Shown: one piece after another, positions 34,507 through 42,998 of the stretch | How positions within the stretch are numbered: position 1 is the first letter of the stretch | Layout: each line of letters starts with the position of its first letter | Position numbers and translations under genes: made by a program | Notes under the pieces: model-generated | Seen by the model: only the letters and a program-made list of their open reading frames with translations | The model's database searches: none | What the model was told of the DNA's origin: nothing | NCBI GenBank assembly: GCA_016845105.1 | Contig: JAERTF010000183.1 | Coordinates: 1-43,072, forward strand | Source of the DNA: Bacteroidota bacterium | GTDB taxonomy: Bacteria; Bacteroidota; Bacteroidia; Bacteroidales; F082 | Direction of reading: 5' to 3' | DNA: 43,072 nucleotides

Positions 34507-35685
34507 TTATATGTTCATATATGCAAGCACAAATGTCAATGCAGAAATAATTATTCCAAACATAAATATGCTATAGGCCCATCTAAGCAGTCTGTATTTT
34601 TTTGCCAATACTTTACCTAAAAAATACTGGTCTTTAATCATTGTTCCATATAAGTTCTCATCATTTTTCATCAGCTCACCTATGGCCCATTCATACTCGT
34701 CTAACTTCATATTATAGAAATTGCCAAAGAACAGTAGGTTGACCTTATTATTCTTGATATCTTCTTTTGAGAATCTTCCTTTTGAAATATTTGGACGTGT
34801 TGATAATATAGCCAAAACGATTGTTACAAGACAAAACACGAGGAATACAAGTGTTGGGATAATTAGTTGTGGTAATTCATCGAATCGTGTTACCATCACA
34901 GTCATTGTAATTGACAACATTATTGCATTTACAGAGATCAGAATATTCGATTTATTATCAGCAATCGAACTTAATGATATTTGATTTCTGGCAGTTAGAC
35001 GAAACATTGATTCAACACCTCTTGAATATCCCTGTTTCTTCTTTTTCTTTTTGTCAAGGATTTTCTCCTCTTTCTTCTTATCAATCATAAATATTTCTTT
35101 TTTAAGCAGTTCAAGATTTTGTTTTTTCCCAGGATCCAGATTTGAGATGGCAAAATCGGTATGATAATGATGCATTCTGAAAAACTTCTCAGACAACTTG
35201 AAAAACTTTTTCCTTTTGAAGTTTTCTTGGTAGATATTATTCCATTCCTCACGAAGCTTATCGATTATATCCATATAATTATCTGCTGATAGATGTCGTA
35301 GATCAGCATCGCAAACAACCCGTGATATCTCATCTTTTGGAACCTGTGGCATAGCGGTAGAAAGAATCGCTCTTTCAACCTGATCAACTATTTTTTTATC
35401 CACCTCATGGGATAGAAGGAACTCGGTTGCAATGCGTACACTTTCAATTTCATGATTTTCAGGGTTTACAGCAAAACCTGTGTCATGGAACCATGCACTC
35501 ACCAATGCAATGTTAATATCCCATTGGTTCAGACCTGCTCCTTCCCCTATGTATTCTGCACTCTCTGCAACATATTTTGCATGGTTGAAATTGTGAAAAA
35601 CAATTTGATCTGGCAAACTGGCTTCTAAAAGCTCACCTACATATTTCTCAGCCTCCCGAACCATATCCTTATCTATTGTTTTCAT
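34507..35685 (-). CDS. HD-domain phosphohydrolase fused to a Pycsar-effector-like (DUF5706) membrane domain
   Basis: A 392-aa protein. The N-terminal HD domain has a full metal set: H31/H35 in FHNFNHAKYV, H67-D68 in WFHDTGF, NHE at 77-79, and D126/D128 in VVCDADLRHL. It is expected to hydrolyse a phosphate ester, possibly a cyclic nucleotide. A highly charged Lys-rich linker (about 203-218) leads to GVESMFRLTARNQISLSSIADNKSNILISVNAIMLSI (split here: the motif core is 223-259), the signature of the DUF5706/Pycsar-effector transmembrane family. Helices lie at about 247-265, 273-294 and 371-391. In Pycsar defence the related effector responds to cyclic UMP or CMP. Here two class III cyclases lie in the same gene series, suggesting a synthesis / sensing / degradation set (inference). 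It follows the phosphoesterase-barrel gene by 26 bases. Confidence 0.85.
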   Translation of the reverse strand: MKTIDKDMVREAEKYVGELLEASLPDQIVFHNFNHAKYVAESAEYIGEGAGLNQWDINIALVSAWFHDTGFAVNPENHEIESVRIATEFLLSHEVDKKIVDQVERAILSTAMPQVPKDEISRVVCDADLRHLSADNYMDIIDKLREEWNNIYQENFKRKKFFKLSEKFFRMHHYHTDFAISNLDPGKKQNLELLKKEIFMIDKKKEEKILDKKKKKKQGYSRGVESMFRLTARNQISLSSIADNKSNILISVNAIMLSITMTVMVTRFDELPQLIIPTLVFLVFCLVTIVLAILSTRPNISKGRFSKEDIKNNKVNLLFFGNFYNMKLDEYEWAIGELMKNDENLYGTMIKDQYFLGKVLAKKYRLLRWAYSIFMFGIIISALTFVLAYMNI

Positions 35686-35711
35686 ATATCTTAAATTGGT
35701 GTATTATTTGT

Positions 35712-38700
35712 TTAGAATAAAAATCTGAAAGAAAATGTAAACATACTATCTTCATTCGACCTACTGTAAGCAAAGGTAAGTGCTGTAAAATCAAAAGGTG
35801 TAAGCCACATTCCAATGCCATAGCCATCATGCCATCTTGATGAGTTTTCCTCTTTAACCCAAACTCTACCCAGGTCGTTAAAGACATAAAATCCAGCTTG
35901 ACCATTTAACACGTAACTCTTTATATCCAGTATCTTAACTCTAATTTCTGTATTTTGATAAAAACTTATATCACCGGCGAACCGGTTGCTTCTAAATCCT
36001 CTTAGATTAGATCTGTCACCAAGATAATTTGCATGGTAAAATTCATATTCTCCAAAATTTGCTGCTCCTCCAAACCTAAATGCAAACACAACTCTGGGAT
36101 CTCTTCTAAAACTTAGAAACATTCTCAGATCTGAACTAATCTTAACAAAATTCCGACCTTTGGTATTAATGCTATAATATCCAGTAATATCCGATTCCCA
36201 TAATACTCCCCTTTCGGGAAGTAGTTTTTTATTCCTTGTATCAACTACCGCTTTGGCTACTACTCCAGTATAATTATGGGGTGCATAGGCAGATGAATCC
36301 AGCTCATTAGGATAAACCTCTCCAATAAACCTGTTGGATGTATCAGTAACCTTAAAGTATTGATAATAGGGTCCGAATGAGTAGTAGAAATTTTTACTTA
36401 ATGTATGCTTAAATGAAGGGTTAGCCCATGCATATTCGTACCTTACATGATAGAAATCAGGATCATTGATCTTTTTTGTCTGGTTTCCGATACCATAAAA
36501 ATTATCAACATTTCTGGGTAGACTGAATTGCAGATCCAACGTTACATCAAAGGTTTTTAATAGGGAGGTATACAAACCTTCATAACCCACTGAAAATGCT
36601 CCTGTTCTGAAGGCATAATTTCCATTGACTTTATGATAGGTAGAATCACGAAAATTATGTCTGTAGATATTCATACCTCCAGCCAATGAAATACCATCAT
36701 CCACATTATAACCTAGCAATACATAAGGTAGGTAACGGTTATGCCGAAACTGTTTCCGATCATATTCATTTACAGGCTTATTCTTAGATAATTGAGTTCT
36801 GGTTTCACTACTTACTACTATGGTATTTTTCTTGTCTTTTCGATCATAAACAACCGTTTTCCTTCCTAATCCTTTTACTTTCGAATTATCAATGATCGAA
36901 TCTTTTCCCTTACCACCAATAATCCTAACTGTTATTCCTTTTCTAGATTCCCCTGATACGTTAAATTTATCTTTACCACCAAGTCCGTAAAGTCTAATCT
37001 CCGCTGTTTCATCATACTTAAACTGACGTGAATAAAGTTGTTCCTGAAGCTTCCCTTTCTTATTACTTAATGCAAAAACTGTAACATTTGTATTTCCATT
37101 ATACAATCGTTCCACATTAAAAAGCTCACGCTGATCTGTTCCCACAACATTTACTGCTTCTGCCAGTCGCAGATAATATTTTTTGGAATACTTCATCAGA
37201 TCATTCCTTCTTGAGATAAGTTTGGCTTCAATGTCAGGACCTGTTGAATCATAGATATTTGGCGGGAGTTCAGAAATTGCATCATGTATTACTTCATCAG
37301 TAATTTTTAATTGTAGATCTTCAGCAATTTCTATCCAGGTTTTCATATTAGGTTCGGTCATGAATGATCTGTCGAAGAACCTTCCGTTGTATGTCAATCC
37401 ATTTAGATCCTTTATTTCATGGTCAAACCCCTGGAATTTTCTCAAAGGATACAATTTAGTAGCAAGTCCCATTGCCAGTCCTTCATTTACGAAGAAAACC
37501 TGATCTCGATCTCTAGGGATTGGTCGATAAACAATTTTCTTTTTTTCTTTGAAACTTGCCCATCGCCATTGGTCATCATGTCGGTCCCAATCATTTATAA
37601 GAATGTCTAAAAGTCTTGCCCGTACAACTGCCTCCTGATCAACTGTATATTTCTGTTCTTTCTGGGTATTCTCAATAACCTTGGCGGTATTCTCTATCTC
37701 TTTGGAATTCCCAAAACTGGCAATATCTTTTCGGTTTCCTGCAGGTCTTTCTTCATAAAGGAATACACCATTGGCTAATTCATCTCTGTAAACACCAAAC
37801 CTGGGATCCTCAGGAACCCAAACTATTTTCGGATTTGTATGCATAACACCTGCAGCATCTGCAAGTTTTGGCACCGTTAATGATGAGAAAGGATGTGAAG
37901 CTGAGATTCCATCCTGTAATACATCAACGGCAATCGTATTTCTCATATTCGTGGAGAGCGCTTTTTCAACATATTTGTTTACAGACCGTAATACATATTG
38001 CTTCCCGAGGCTATCTTCCATTCTTATGGATCTGGTTTGTTGACCTCCTCCTCGTTTTAATATTGATAATCCTCCTCTTTCGGAGCCGATATCAAATACT
38101 TCAAAATCAACTTCAGCATTCCATATATTACGGTAATTCTCACCCATTAGAAACCTCATGGAACCACTCTTATTGTAGATTTCACTTAATTTAACAGTTA
38201 CGACACTATCACTAAAATCCAGAGTATTGAGCAACTCTTCCTTTTGCTTAATATCGTAAATAGGCTTATTGAATAGCTTGCTAACAAATACTTTTTCCCC
38301 ATCCATTGATCCATCCGGCCTTACAAACTCTACCCAAACATTTCCATTATTGTAATAGTTCAGACTAGAATAGCCACTGCTTTGAATTGCAAAATCCGTC
38401 TTCTTCTTTCTTTTTGAAATATAAGTTCCTTCTCCTCCACCTCCGCTAACAATATGATGCAGACTATCCATTTTGAAGTATTGCAGGTTATGCTCATGTC
38501 CCGCTGCATAAATAATATTTGGGTAATCCTTTAAAATTCCATGCAGGGTATTCCTGAAAATTTTATATTCTGGATGTGCCAGATCCTGAATATTCCCCAT
38601 GTATTTTCTATAACCAGTATAAATAAATCCTGGCAACGGAAAATACAAATAGCTATTAAGGTTTAACAAAGGAAAAATAAGATCTGAAGCAGGAAAATAT

Positions 38701-39422
38701 CCTCCATGATATCCGACAGTATATATTGGATGATGTGAAGCAAGTATTACTTTTTTATCTCGATTTCGACGTATTGCATCTTCTATCTGAATAAATATTT
38801 CTACTTCCGATTCAAATTCACAATCATCCCCCAATCCGGGTTTATCATGTTTGTGAAAGAACCATTGGGAGTCAAATACTATCAATACAACATCGTCGGT
38901 TAATTTGATTTCAATAGGTCCCGGGCACCCATTATCAGGTAGGAATACATTTCCTTTTCCTAGCTTTTCTTCGATATAAAATTCCTGGTTACTAAGATTG
39001 TTGAATCCATCAGCTTTTCCTCTTGCCCAGTCATGATTACCTGGCAGAAAAACCACTTCACCTGAATAATCCTTAAAAAGTTGAAGGATATAATTCAGCT
39101 TAACAGTATCTGATTCATAATCTCTATCAATTGAATCCCTTAATCCAAGTGGGTATAATATGTCTCCTAAAATAACCACTGCACTATTCTCATCTTCTTT
39201 CTCAAGAATGTTTCTTAATAGGTTAAGATTTTGATTGGTGGGATCAGGGTATTTCAGGTCACCGAGTAAGTAAACTCGGTAAAGAAGATCAACTGGATTC
39301 TCATCAATTTTATTGGGCCAATCTTCATTACCAGGAGAATAATATACTTTTTGTCCTGCTACTGTTGAGAATAACAATATCAGAAAAAAAGAAATTAATA
39401 TTCTCTTATTCAATTCAATCAT
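35712..39422 (-). CDS. calcineurin-like phosphoesterase fused to an outer-membrane beta-barrel
   Basis: A 1236-aa exported protein with signal peptide (LISFFLILLFSTVAGQ). Residues about 45-330 form a metallophosphoesterase with motifs VYLLGDLKY, VVILGDILYP, FLPGNHDWARG, ILASHHPIYTVG and YAAGHEHNLQYF. The central region (about 400-850) has no assigned function but includes YRPIPRDRDQVF. The C-terminal about 350 residues form an Omp85/surface-antigen-type barrel (DTRNKKLLPERGVLWESDI, LGDRSNLRGFRSNRFAGD) ending in the aromatic FSFRFLF expected of outer-membrane barrels. The likely arrangement is a barrel in the outer membrane with the phosphoesterase held in the periplasm or at the surface. The gene overlaps the upstream SdiA-type gene by 8 bases. 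Confidence 0.88.
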   Translation of the reverse strand: MIELNKRILISFFLILLFSTVAGQKVYYSPGNEDWPNKIDENPVDLLYRVYLLGDLKYPDPTNQNLNLLRNILEKEDENSAVVILGDILYPLGLRDSIDRDYESDTVKLNYILQLFKDYSGEVVFLPGNHDWARGKADGFNNLSNQEFYIEEKLGKGNVFLPDNGCPGPIEIKLTDDVVLIVFDSQWFFHKHDKPGLGDDCEFESEVEIFIQIEDAIRRNRDKKVILASHHPIYTVGYHGGYFPASDLIFPLLNLNSYLYFPLPGFIYTGYRKYMGNIQDLAHPEYKIFRNTLHGILKDYPNIIYAAGHEHNLQYFKMDSLHHIVSGGGGEGTYISKRKKKTDFAIQSSGYSSLNYYNNGNVWVEFVRPDGSMDGEKVFVSKLFNKPIYDIKQKEELLNTLDFSDSVVTVKLSEIYNKSGSMRFLMGENYRNIWNAEVDFEVFDIGSERGGLSILKRGGGQQTRSIRMEDSLGKQYVLRSVNKYVEKALSTNMRNTIAVDVLQDGISASHPFSSLTVPKLADAAGVMHTNPKIVWVPEDPRFGVYRDELANGVFLYEERPAGNRKDIASFGNSKEIENTAKVIENTQKEQKYTVDQEAVVRARLLDILINDWDRHDDQWRWASFKEKKKIVYRPIPRDRDQVFFVNEGLAMGLATKLYPLRKFQGFDHEIKDLNGLTYNGRFFDRSFMTEPNMKTWIEIAEDLQLKITDEVIHDAISELPPNIYDSTGPDIEAKLISRRNDLMKYSKKYYLRLAEAVNVVGTDQRELFNVERLYNGNTNVTVFALSNKKGKLQEQLYSRQFKYDETAEIRLYGLGGKDKFNVSGESRKGITVRIIGGKGKDSIIDNSKVKGLGRKTVVYDRKDKKNTIVVSSETRTQLSKNKPVNEYDRKQFRHNRYLPYVLLGYNVDDGISLAGGMNIYRHNFRDSTYHKVNGNYAFRTGAFSVGYEGLYTSLLKTFDVTLDLQFSLPRNVDNFYGIGNQTKKINDPDFYHVRYEYAWANPSFKHTLSKNFYYSFGPYYQYFKVTDTSNRFIGEVYPNELDSSAYAPHNYTGVVAKAVVDTRNKKLLPERGVLWESDITGYYSINTKGRNFVKISSDLRMFLSFRRDPRVVFAFRFGGAANFGEYEFYHANYLGDRSNLRGFRSNRFAGDISFYQNTEIRVKILDIKSYVLNGQAGFYVFNDLGRVWVKEENSSRWHDGYGIGMWLTPFDFTALTFAYSRSNEDSMFTFSFRFLF

Positions 39423-40356
39423 TACTAATGGGTTTTGAGATTGGTTTGAATCTCATAATACTCCCTTTTTCATCATCTCCCTCGTTGCTTATATATAAAG
39501 TTCCATCCTTGCTAAAACATATTCCTTCCGGTTGTGGGTGAAATCTTGATCTAAGGTCAACCATTGCCAGTACATCTCCTTCTCTGGATAATACCAACAT
39601 CAGGTTTCCAACAGAACCGACCATATAAATATTTCCTGTTATTGGATGTACTGCTATACCTGATGGTTGAAAAGAAAGATCTCCTTTGGCATCGTCGAAA
39701 TATGCCAGCAACTCCATCCCAAGAGATGCCATCGTATTATAATCTTTATAGAATTTTATGGAATCCATTGTTACAAGCAGAACAGGTTTTAGGTTTAATT
39801 CTTTCGTTTCGAGATCAAAACTGTATATGGCCTTAAACTCCTTTCCTGATTTTTCCTCAAGATAAGGATGTCCTTTACAAGCAATCAATAATCTGTTGTA
39901 CATAGGATCATATCCCAAACCCTCCACATCATTTTTCTTCTTGAGTTTCGTATTATACTCTTTTACCTTTGGGTTATTACCTAGATATCCTTTTACCCTA
40001 AATAAGGTACCATTGCTTTTAACCAACCAAGCATTATTTCCTATAATTTCAATTCCCTCAAAATCACCATCATCACCAATATCTATTTTCTTAGTTACTT
40101 CACCTTTTTTAAGATTAAATATATAGATATTACCTTTCTCGTCCTGATTGCAGGCAAGTTTATTATCTTCACTAAAACTAAGTCCGGATATTTCTCTAAG
40201 GTTATTGGGCAGTTTCCAAAGTTTGTCGGGATTATTTACGTTGTAGTTTAACTCATAACCAGGTTTAGTATAGTGGATATATTTATCCTGACCAATCAAG
40301 TTGTTGATAAATAGTGTCAAAATTGTAAGTAATATGATCTTCTTATAATTCATCAT
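39415..40356 (-). CDS. SdiA-regulated-type beta-propeller protein
   Basis: A 313-aa exported protein with signal peptide (KIILLTILTLFINNLIG). The propeller body has REISGLSFSEDNKLACNQDE, GDFEGIEIIGNNAWLV, KNDVEGLGYDPMYNRLLIA, LSFQPSGIAVHPITGNIY and PQPEGICFSKDGTLYISNEG, the repeating pattern of the SdiA-regulated (YjiK) family. The periplasmic role is unknown; related propellers bind phytate or calcium, but such residues are not demonstrable here. Its overlap with the phosphoesterase-barrel gene hints that the two proteins work together. Two adjacent Met codons start the frame; either may be used. Confidence 0.88.
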   Translation of the reverse strand: MMNYKKIILLTILTLFINNLIGQDKYIHYTKPGYELNYNVNNPDKLWKLPNNLREISGLSFSEDNKLACNQDEKGNIYIFNLKKGEVTKKIDIGDDGDFEGIEIIGNNAWLVKSNGTLFRVKGYLGNNPKVKEYNTKLKKKNDVEGLGYDPMYNRLLIACKGHPYLEEKSGKEFKAIYSFDLETKELNLKPVLLVTMDSIKFYKDYNTMASLGMELLAYFDDAKGDLSFQPSGIAVHPITGNIYMVGSVGNLMLVLSREGDVLAMVDLRSRFHPQPEGICFSKDGTLYISNEGDDEKGSIMRFKPISKPISND

Positions 40357-40372
40357 CTGTCATCAATCTTTT

Positions 40373-41470
40373 CTAAATAGCAATACCATATACCTTTTCC
40401 TTATCTTTCTTACCCCGAAGCTTGTGGTTACCCATGTATTCGATATCAAACTCTGATGAATTTTCCAGATTCACTTTCAACTCTTCTGTTATAAGTATTT
40501 TCTTACCCATGTTATTGCACATTTTTTCAAGCCGGGCTGCTGTATGCAATACTTCACCATGGTATGCCAGATCTCTTTTAATATCACCTACTTCTGTAAC
40601 AGTAACAACACCTTCATCAATTCCGGCCTTGAACTCAGGAATTATTGAATAATTCTTAAGATAGTATTCTCTTTTAGAGTTCAGTGCTTTCTGAAAAGCA
40701 AAAAACAGGTTTATTGCATTCATTCTTGAATTCTTAATGTCAACCTTCCATGTTAGTGCAATTTCATCGCCTACATATTGGTAAACATTTGCTTTGTATC
40801 GAATAATAAGTTCAGTAAGATCCTGTATACAATCCTGTATAAGCTGGCTGTATAGTGAGTTACCAAGCATCTCGGCATTTTTGGTTGAATCCTTCATGTC
40901 GAGTAGCATAAATACCCTGTTTTCCTGTACTGGGGTTCTGTACTTCCCGGTAATAATATTTATTAGCTCTCCATATCCCAACTTGTGATAGAAAACAAGG
41001 GCTGTATTAATAAACAAAATAACCATTACGAAGTAAATGCACATTACCAGCAAAAACCTGTAATCCAGCTGCTGCTGCATTTCAATCAGAACTTCTTTTG
41101 GGACAATGTCGAACATTAAGTATATTGCATATACCAATGCCTGGCTAATTAAAACTGCTACTACATACAGAACCGTTTTAACAAGAACAATTGTGCCCAT
41201 CGATTTATTCCTGATGGACTTTCTATTAGTAATAAGCGTAATAATCCCGAACATTAATCCGAAACTAATTCCTTGTAATAGAATTTCAATCTTGGCATAT
41301 TTGGTATTAACATATTCCAAAAATACATGATCAGCCATATAAGGTTCCAGTGCCCACCATGTTATTAAATAGTAAAAAAACATGAGCGCGGTTACGCTAA
41401 CTATCACAAATAACCACTCGTATATAACCGACCGTAATTGAGAATTAGTCCTTATTTTATCACTACCCAT
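40373..41470 (-). CDS. membrane class III nucleotide cyclase with altered active site
   Basis: A 365-aa protein with four hydrophobic helices (about 19-38, 65-80, 95-119, 138-160) and a C-terminal class III cyclase domain. The metal aspartates D191 (FMLLDMKDST) and D235 (QYVGDEIALTW) and substrate Lys K281 (PEFKAGIDEG) are present, as is Arg R313. However, the usual selector Asp is Glu (E306) and the transition-state Asn is His (H309), in HGEVLHTAARLE. It may therefore prefer another nucleotide or have low activity. It is the first gene of the minus-strand operon, with the SdiA-type gene 16 bases downstream. Confidence 0.88.
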   Translation of the reverse strand: MGSDKIRTNSQLRSVIYEWLFVIVSVTALMFFYYLITWWALEPYMADHVFLEYVNTKYAKIEILLQGISFGLMFGIITLITNRKSIRNKSMGTIVLVKTVLYVVAVLISQALVYAIYLMFDIVPKEVLIEMQQQLDYRFLLVMCIYFVMVILFINTALVFYHKLGYGELINIITGKYRTPVQENRVFMLLDMKDSTKNAEMLGNSLYSQLIQDCIQDLTELIIRYKANVYQYVGDEIALTWKVDIKNSRMNAINLFFAFQKALNSKREYYLKNYSIIPEFKAGIDEGVVTVTEVGDIKRDLAYHGEVLHTAARLEKMCNNMGKKILITEELKVNLENSSEFDIEYMGNHKLRGKKDKEKVYGIAI

Positions 41471-41842
41471 TTTGTTAATTTATTAAAACATCTAAATTAT
41501 ATTAAACCAATTATTTGTACAAGTTTATGTAATTTATTTTTACAAATAATGATAATTGTTCCAGTATTGGGTTTAAATAATAGTTAATCATTAAATATTT
41601 TGGAAAGCAATTTATACCTTGTATAAAAAATAAACCTTAGGATTAGTAATATATGTGAATTGAAACTCACCAAGCCATGAGATTCAATATTTATGGCACT
41701 TTAACCATAAAATGTAAAAGTTTAAAGCTGCCAATAAAAAACCATATCTAGTTTATTTTCACTTTAAACATAATCGATAGGTTCTGCAACAAATATTCAT
41801 TATGAAAAAATCTGCCTTTAAAATGGTGATTTTTATCTAATT
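41471..41842. other. intergenic region upstream of the cyclase operon
   Basis: About 370 A+T-rich bases between the cyclase start and the end of the coiled-coil protein gene. It should hold the promoter of the minus-strand operon, but no clear Bacteroidota -33/-7 pair (TTTG / TAnnTTTG) could be fixed. No ORF, tRNA-like fold or TTCCA-N5-TGGAA palindrome is seen, only a long-armed inverted repeat at 41510-41550. Confidence 0.35.
41510..41550. promoter_or_regulatory. 10-bp inverted repeat upstream of the cyclase gene
   Basis: ATTATTTGTA (41510-41519) and TACAAATAAT (41541-41550) are perfect reverse complements separated by 21 bases. The inner edge is 40 bases before the start codon of the cyclase at 41470. 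It could be an operator for a dimeric regulator or a leader hairpin. A+T-rich sequence makes chance matches more likely, so confidence is low. Confidence 0.3.
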
Positions 41843-42763
41843 TCATTTTGCATCAATAATCTTTTTCTCGAGATCTTCGATGGCTTTTTCTACTCTTGAA
41901 ATTCTAATCATCTTTGAATCATAATCTGACTGGCTTAGTTTACCTGATTTAAGATCCTTATTCATTTGAGCCTTCTCCTCTTGCACCCTTTTTCTGGCAT
42001 CCAGCATCATATTATCCCCTCTTTCAACTGCTTCTTTTAGTTGAACTTCTTGAGTATTTTTCCCAGCTACATTTTCACCTCCTCCTGATGGGGGATTTCC
42101 TGTTTCTTCAAATTCTTCGATTTTGGCTTTGATATTCTTCTCCGACACCTCGAGTCTCTTTAGTCTGCTAGAATATTCTGCATCTGAAATTATTCCAGCC
42201 TTCTTATCAATTTCAAGCTTTTCCTTCTTTCTTTTCAAGCTATTCAATGAAACCTGTAGGTTTTTCTTTCTCCCCACTCTATTATTTTCTTCACGCTTTT
42301 TACGCTCACGTTCTTTCCTTTCCTGAATTCTTTTATCCTTTGGATCCTTTTTACTAATTAATTCAGCATCCTTTGGGTCATATTCTATTTCTTTATCTTC
42401 AGTATCACTACTTATCAAGGCACCATTATTCTTCGGATCATCCTCGAATTTTTTTATCTTTTCCTCGGCCCTGGCAATCTGTGCCATTCTTAGGTTGTAC
42501 TCCTTTGATGTAATAATACCTCCATCCAATTCATTCTCAGCACGTTCCTTTTCTTGCTCTACCTTTGCCTTTGCCCATGGCAAATTCTCATTCGTTAATT
42601 CAAAGTTTTCATAGTCAATGGGCTTCTTCCCTTGTTTTTTGGGATCATCCTTTCCTATCTTTTCAATTTTGTTCTTAGTTTTAACTTTACTACTTTGTGA
42701 AAACGAATTTACACATATAAGTGAAGTTATCAGGACTGTAATTATTATTGTTTTGATGTACAT
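41843..42763 (-). CDS. exported coiled-coil protein with three SHOCT-like repeats
   Basis: A 306-aa protein with N-terminal signal (IIITVLITSLICVNSFSQ), otherwise very rich in Lys and Glu. Three repeats share the SHOCT pattern of a turn with G-x-I/L-S/T followed by E/D-Y and a heptad helix: LDGGIITSKEYNLRMAQI (79-96), KKAGIISDAEYSSRLKRL (187-204) and LKSGKLSQSDYDSKMIRI (271-288), each preceded and followed by predicted coiled coil. SHOCT motifs usually mediate oligomerisation. The protein is probably periplasmic. It lies 19 bases after the small lipoprotein gene. Molecular role unknown. Confidence 0.75.
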   Translation of the reverse strand: MYIKTIIITVLITSLICVNSFSQSSKVKTKNKIEKIGKDDPKKQGKKPIDYENFELTNENLPWAKAKVEQEKERAENELDGGIITSKEYNLRMAQIARAEEKIKKFEDDPKNNGALISSDTEDKEIEYDPKDAELISKKDPKDKRIQERKERERKKREENNRVGRKKNLQVSLNSLKRKKEKLEIDKKAGIISDAEYSSRLKRLEVSEKNIKAKIEEFEETGNPPSGGGENVAGKNTQEVQLKEAVERGDNMMLDARKRVQEEKAQMNKDLKSGKLSQSDYDSKMIRISRVEKAIEDLEKKIIDAK

Positions 42764-42782
42764 AATTAGTGTTTTTAGTATA

Positions 42783-42998
42783 CTATAATTCCTTTAATAG
42801 TTTGTCAAGTTCATCTGATGATTCATTTATTTCATCAGTAACCCTCTCTATTTTGAGTTTAGTTGAATCCGATAAATCAACTTTCTTCATAGTCTCTTGC
42901 TGATGCTGATTCGCATTCTGATTATCTTCCTCTACAGTATTTGTGCAGGAATAGATCATTGCCATAGTTATAATAATAACCGAAAATATCTTTTTCAA
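42783..42998 (-). CDS. small lipoprotein
   Basis: A 71-aa protein with a lipoprotein signal peptide and lipobox IYSC (lipidation at Cys18), followed by an Asn/Gln-rich linker and a C-terminal amphipathic helix (LKIERVTDEINESSDELDKL). The helix suggests partnering, perhaps with the coiled-coil protein encoded 19 bases downstream. No family recognised. Confidence 0.7.
   Translation of the reverse strand: MKKIFSVIIITMAMIYSCTNTVEEDNQNANQHQQETMKKVDLSDSTKLKIERVTDEINESSDELDKLLKEL

Noticed and set aside
37868..38194. Plus-strand reading frame of 108 codons inside the phosphoesterase-barrel gene
   Set aside because: Antisense shadow; the minus-strand protein is continuous and domain-bearing here.
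30493..41470. A canonical Pycsar anti-phage system
   Set aside because: Pycsar usually pairs one soluble cyclase gene directly with an effector; here cyclases are membrane-bound, several genes away, one has standard adenylate-cyclase residues, and the rest of the operon is envelope-related. Only a relationship is claimed.
41559..41573. TTCCA-GTATT-GGGTT as a sixth activator palindrome
   Set aside because: Only two of five right-arm bases match, there is no GG-N10-G element, and the nearest gene is on the opposite strand.
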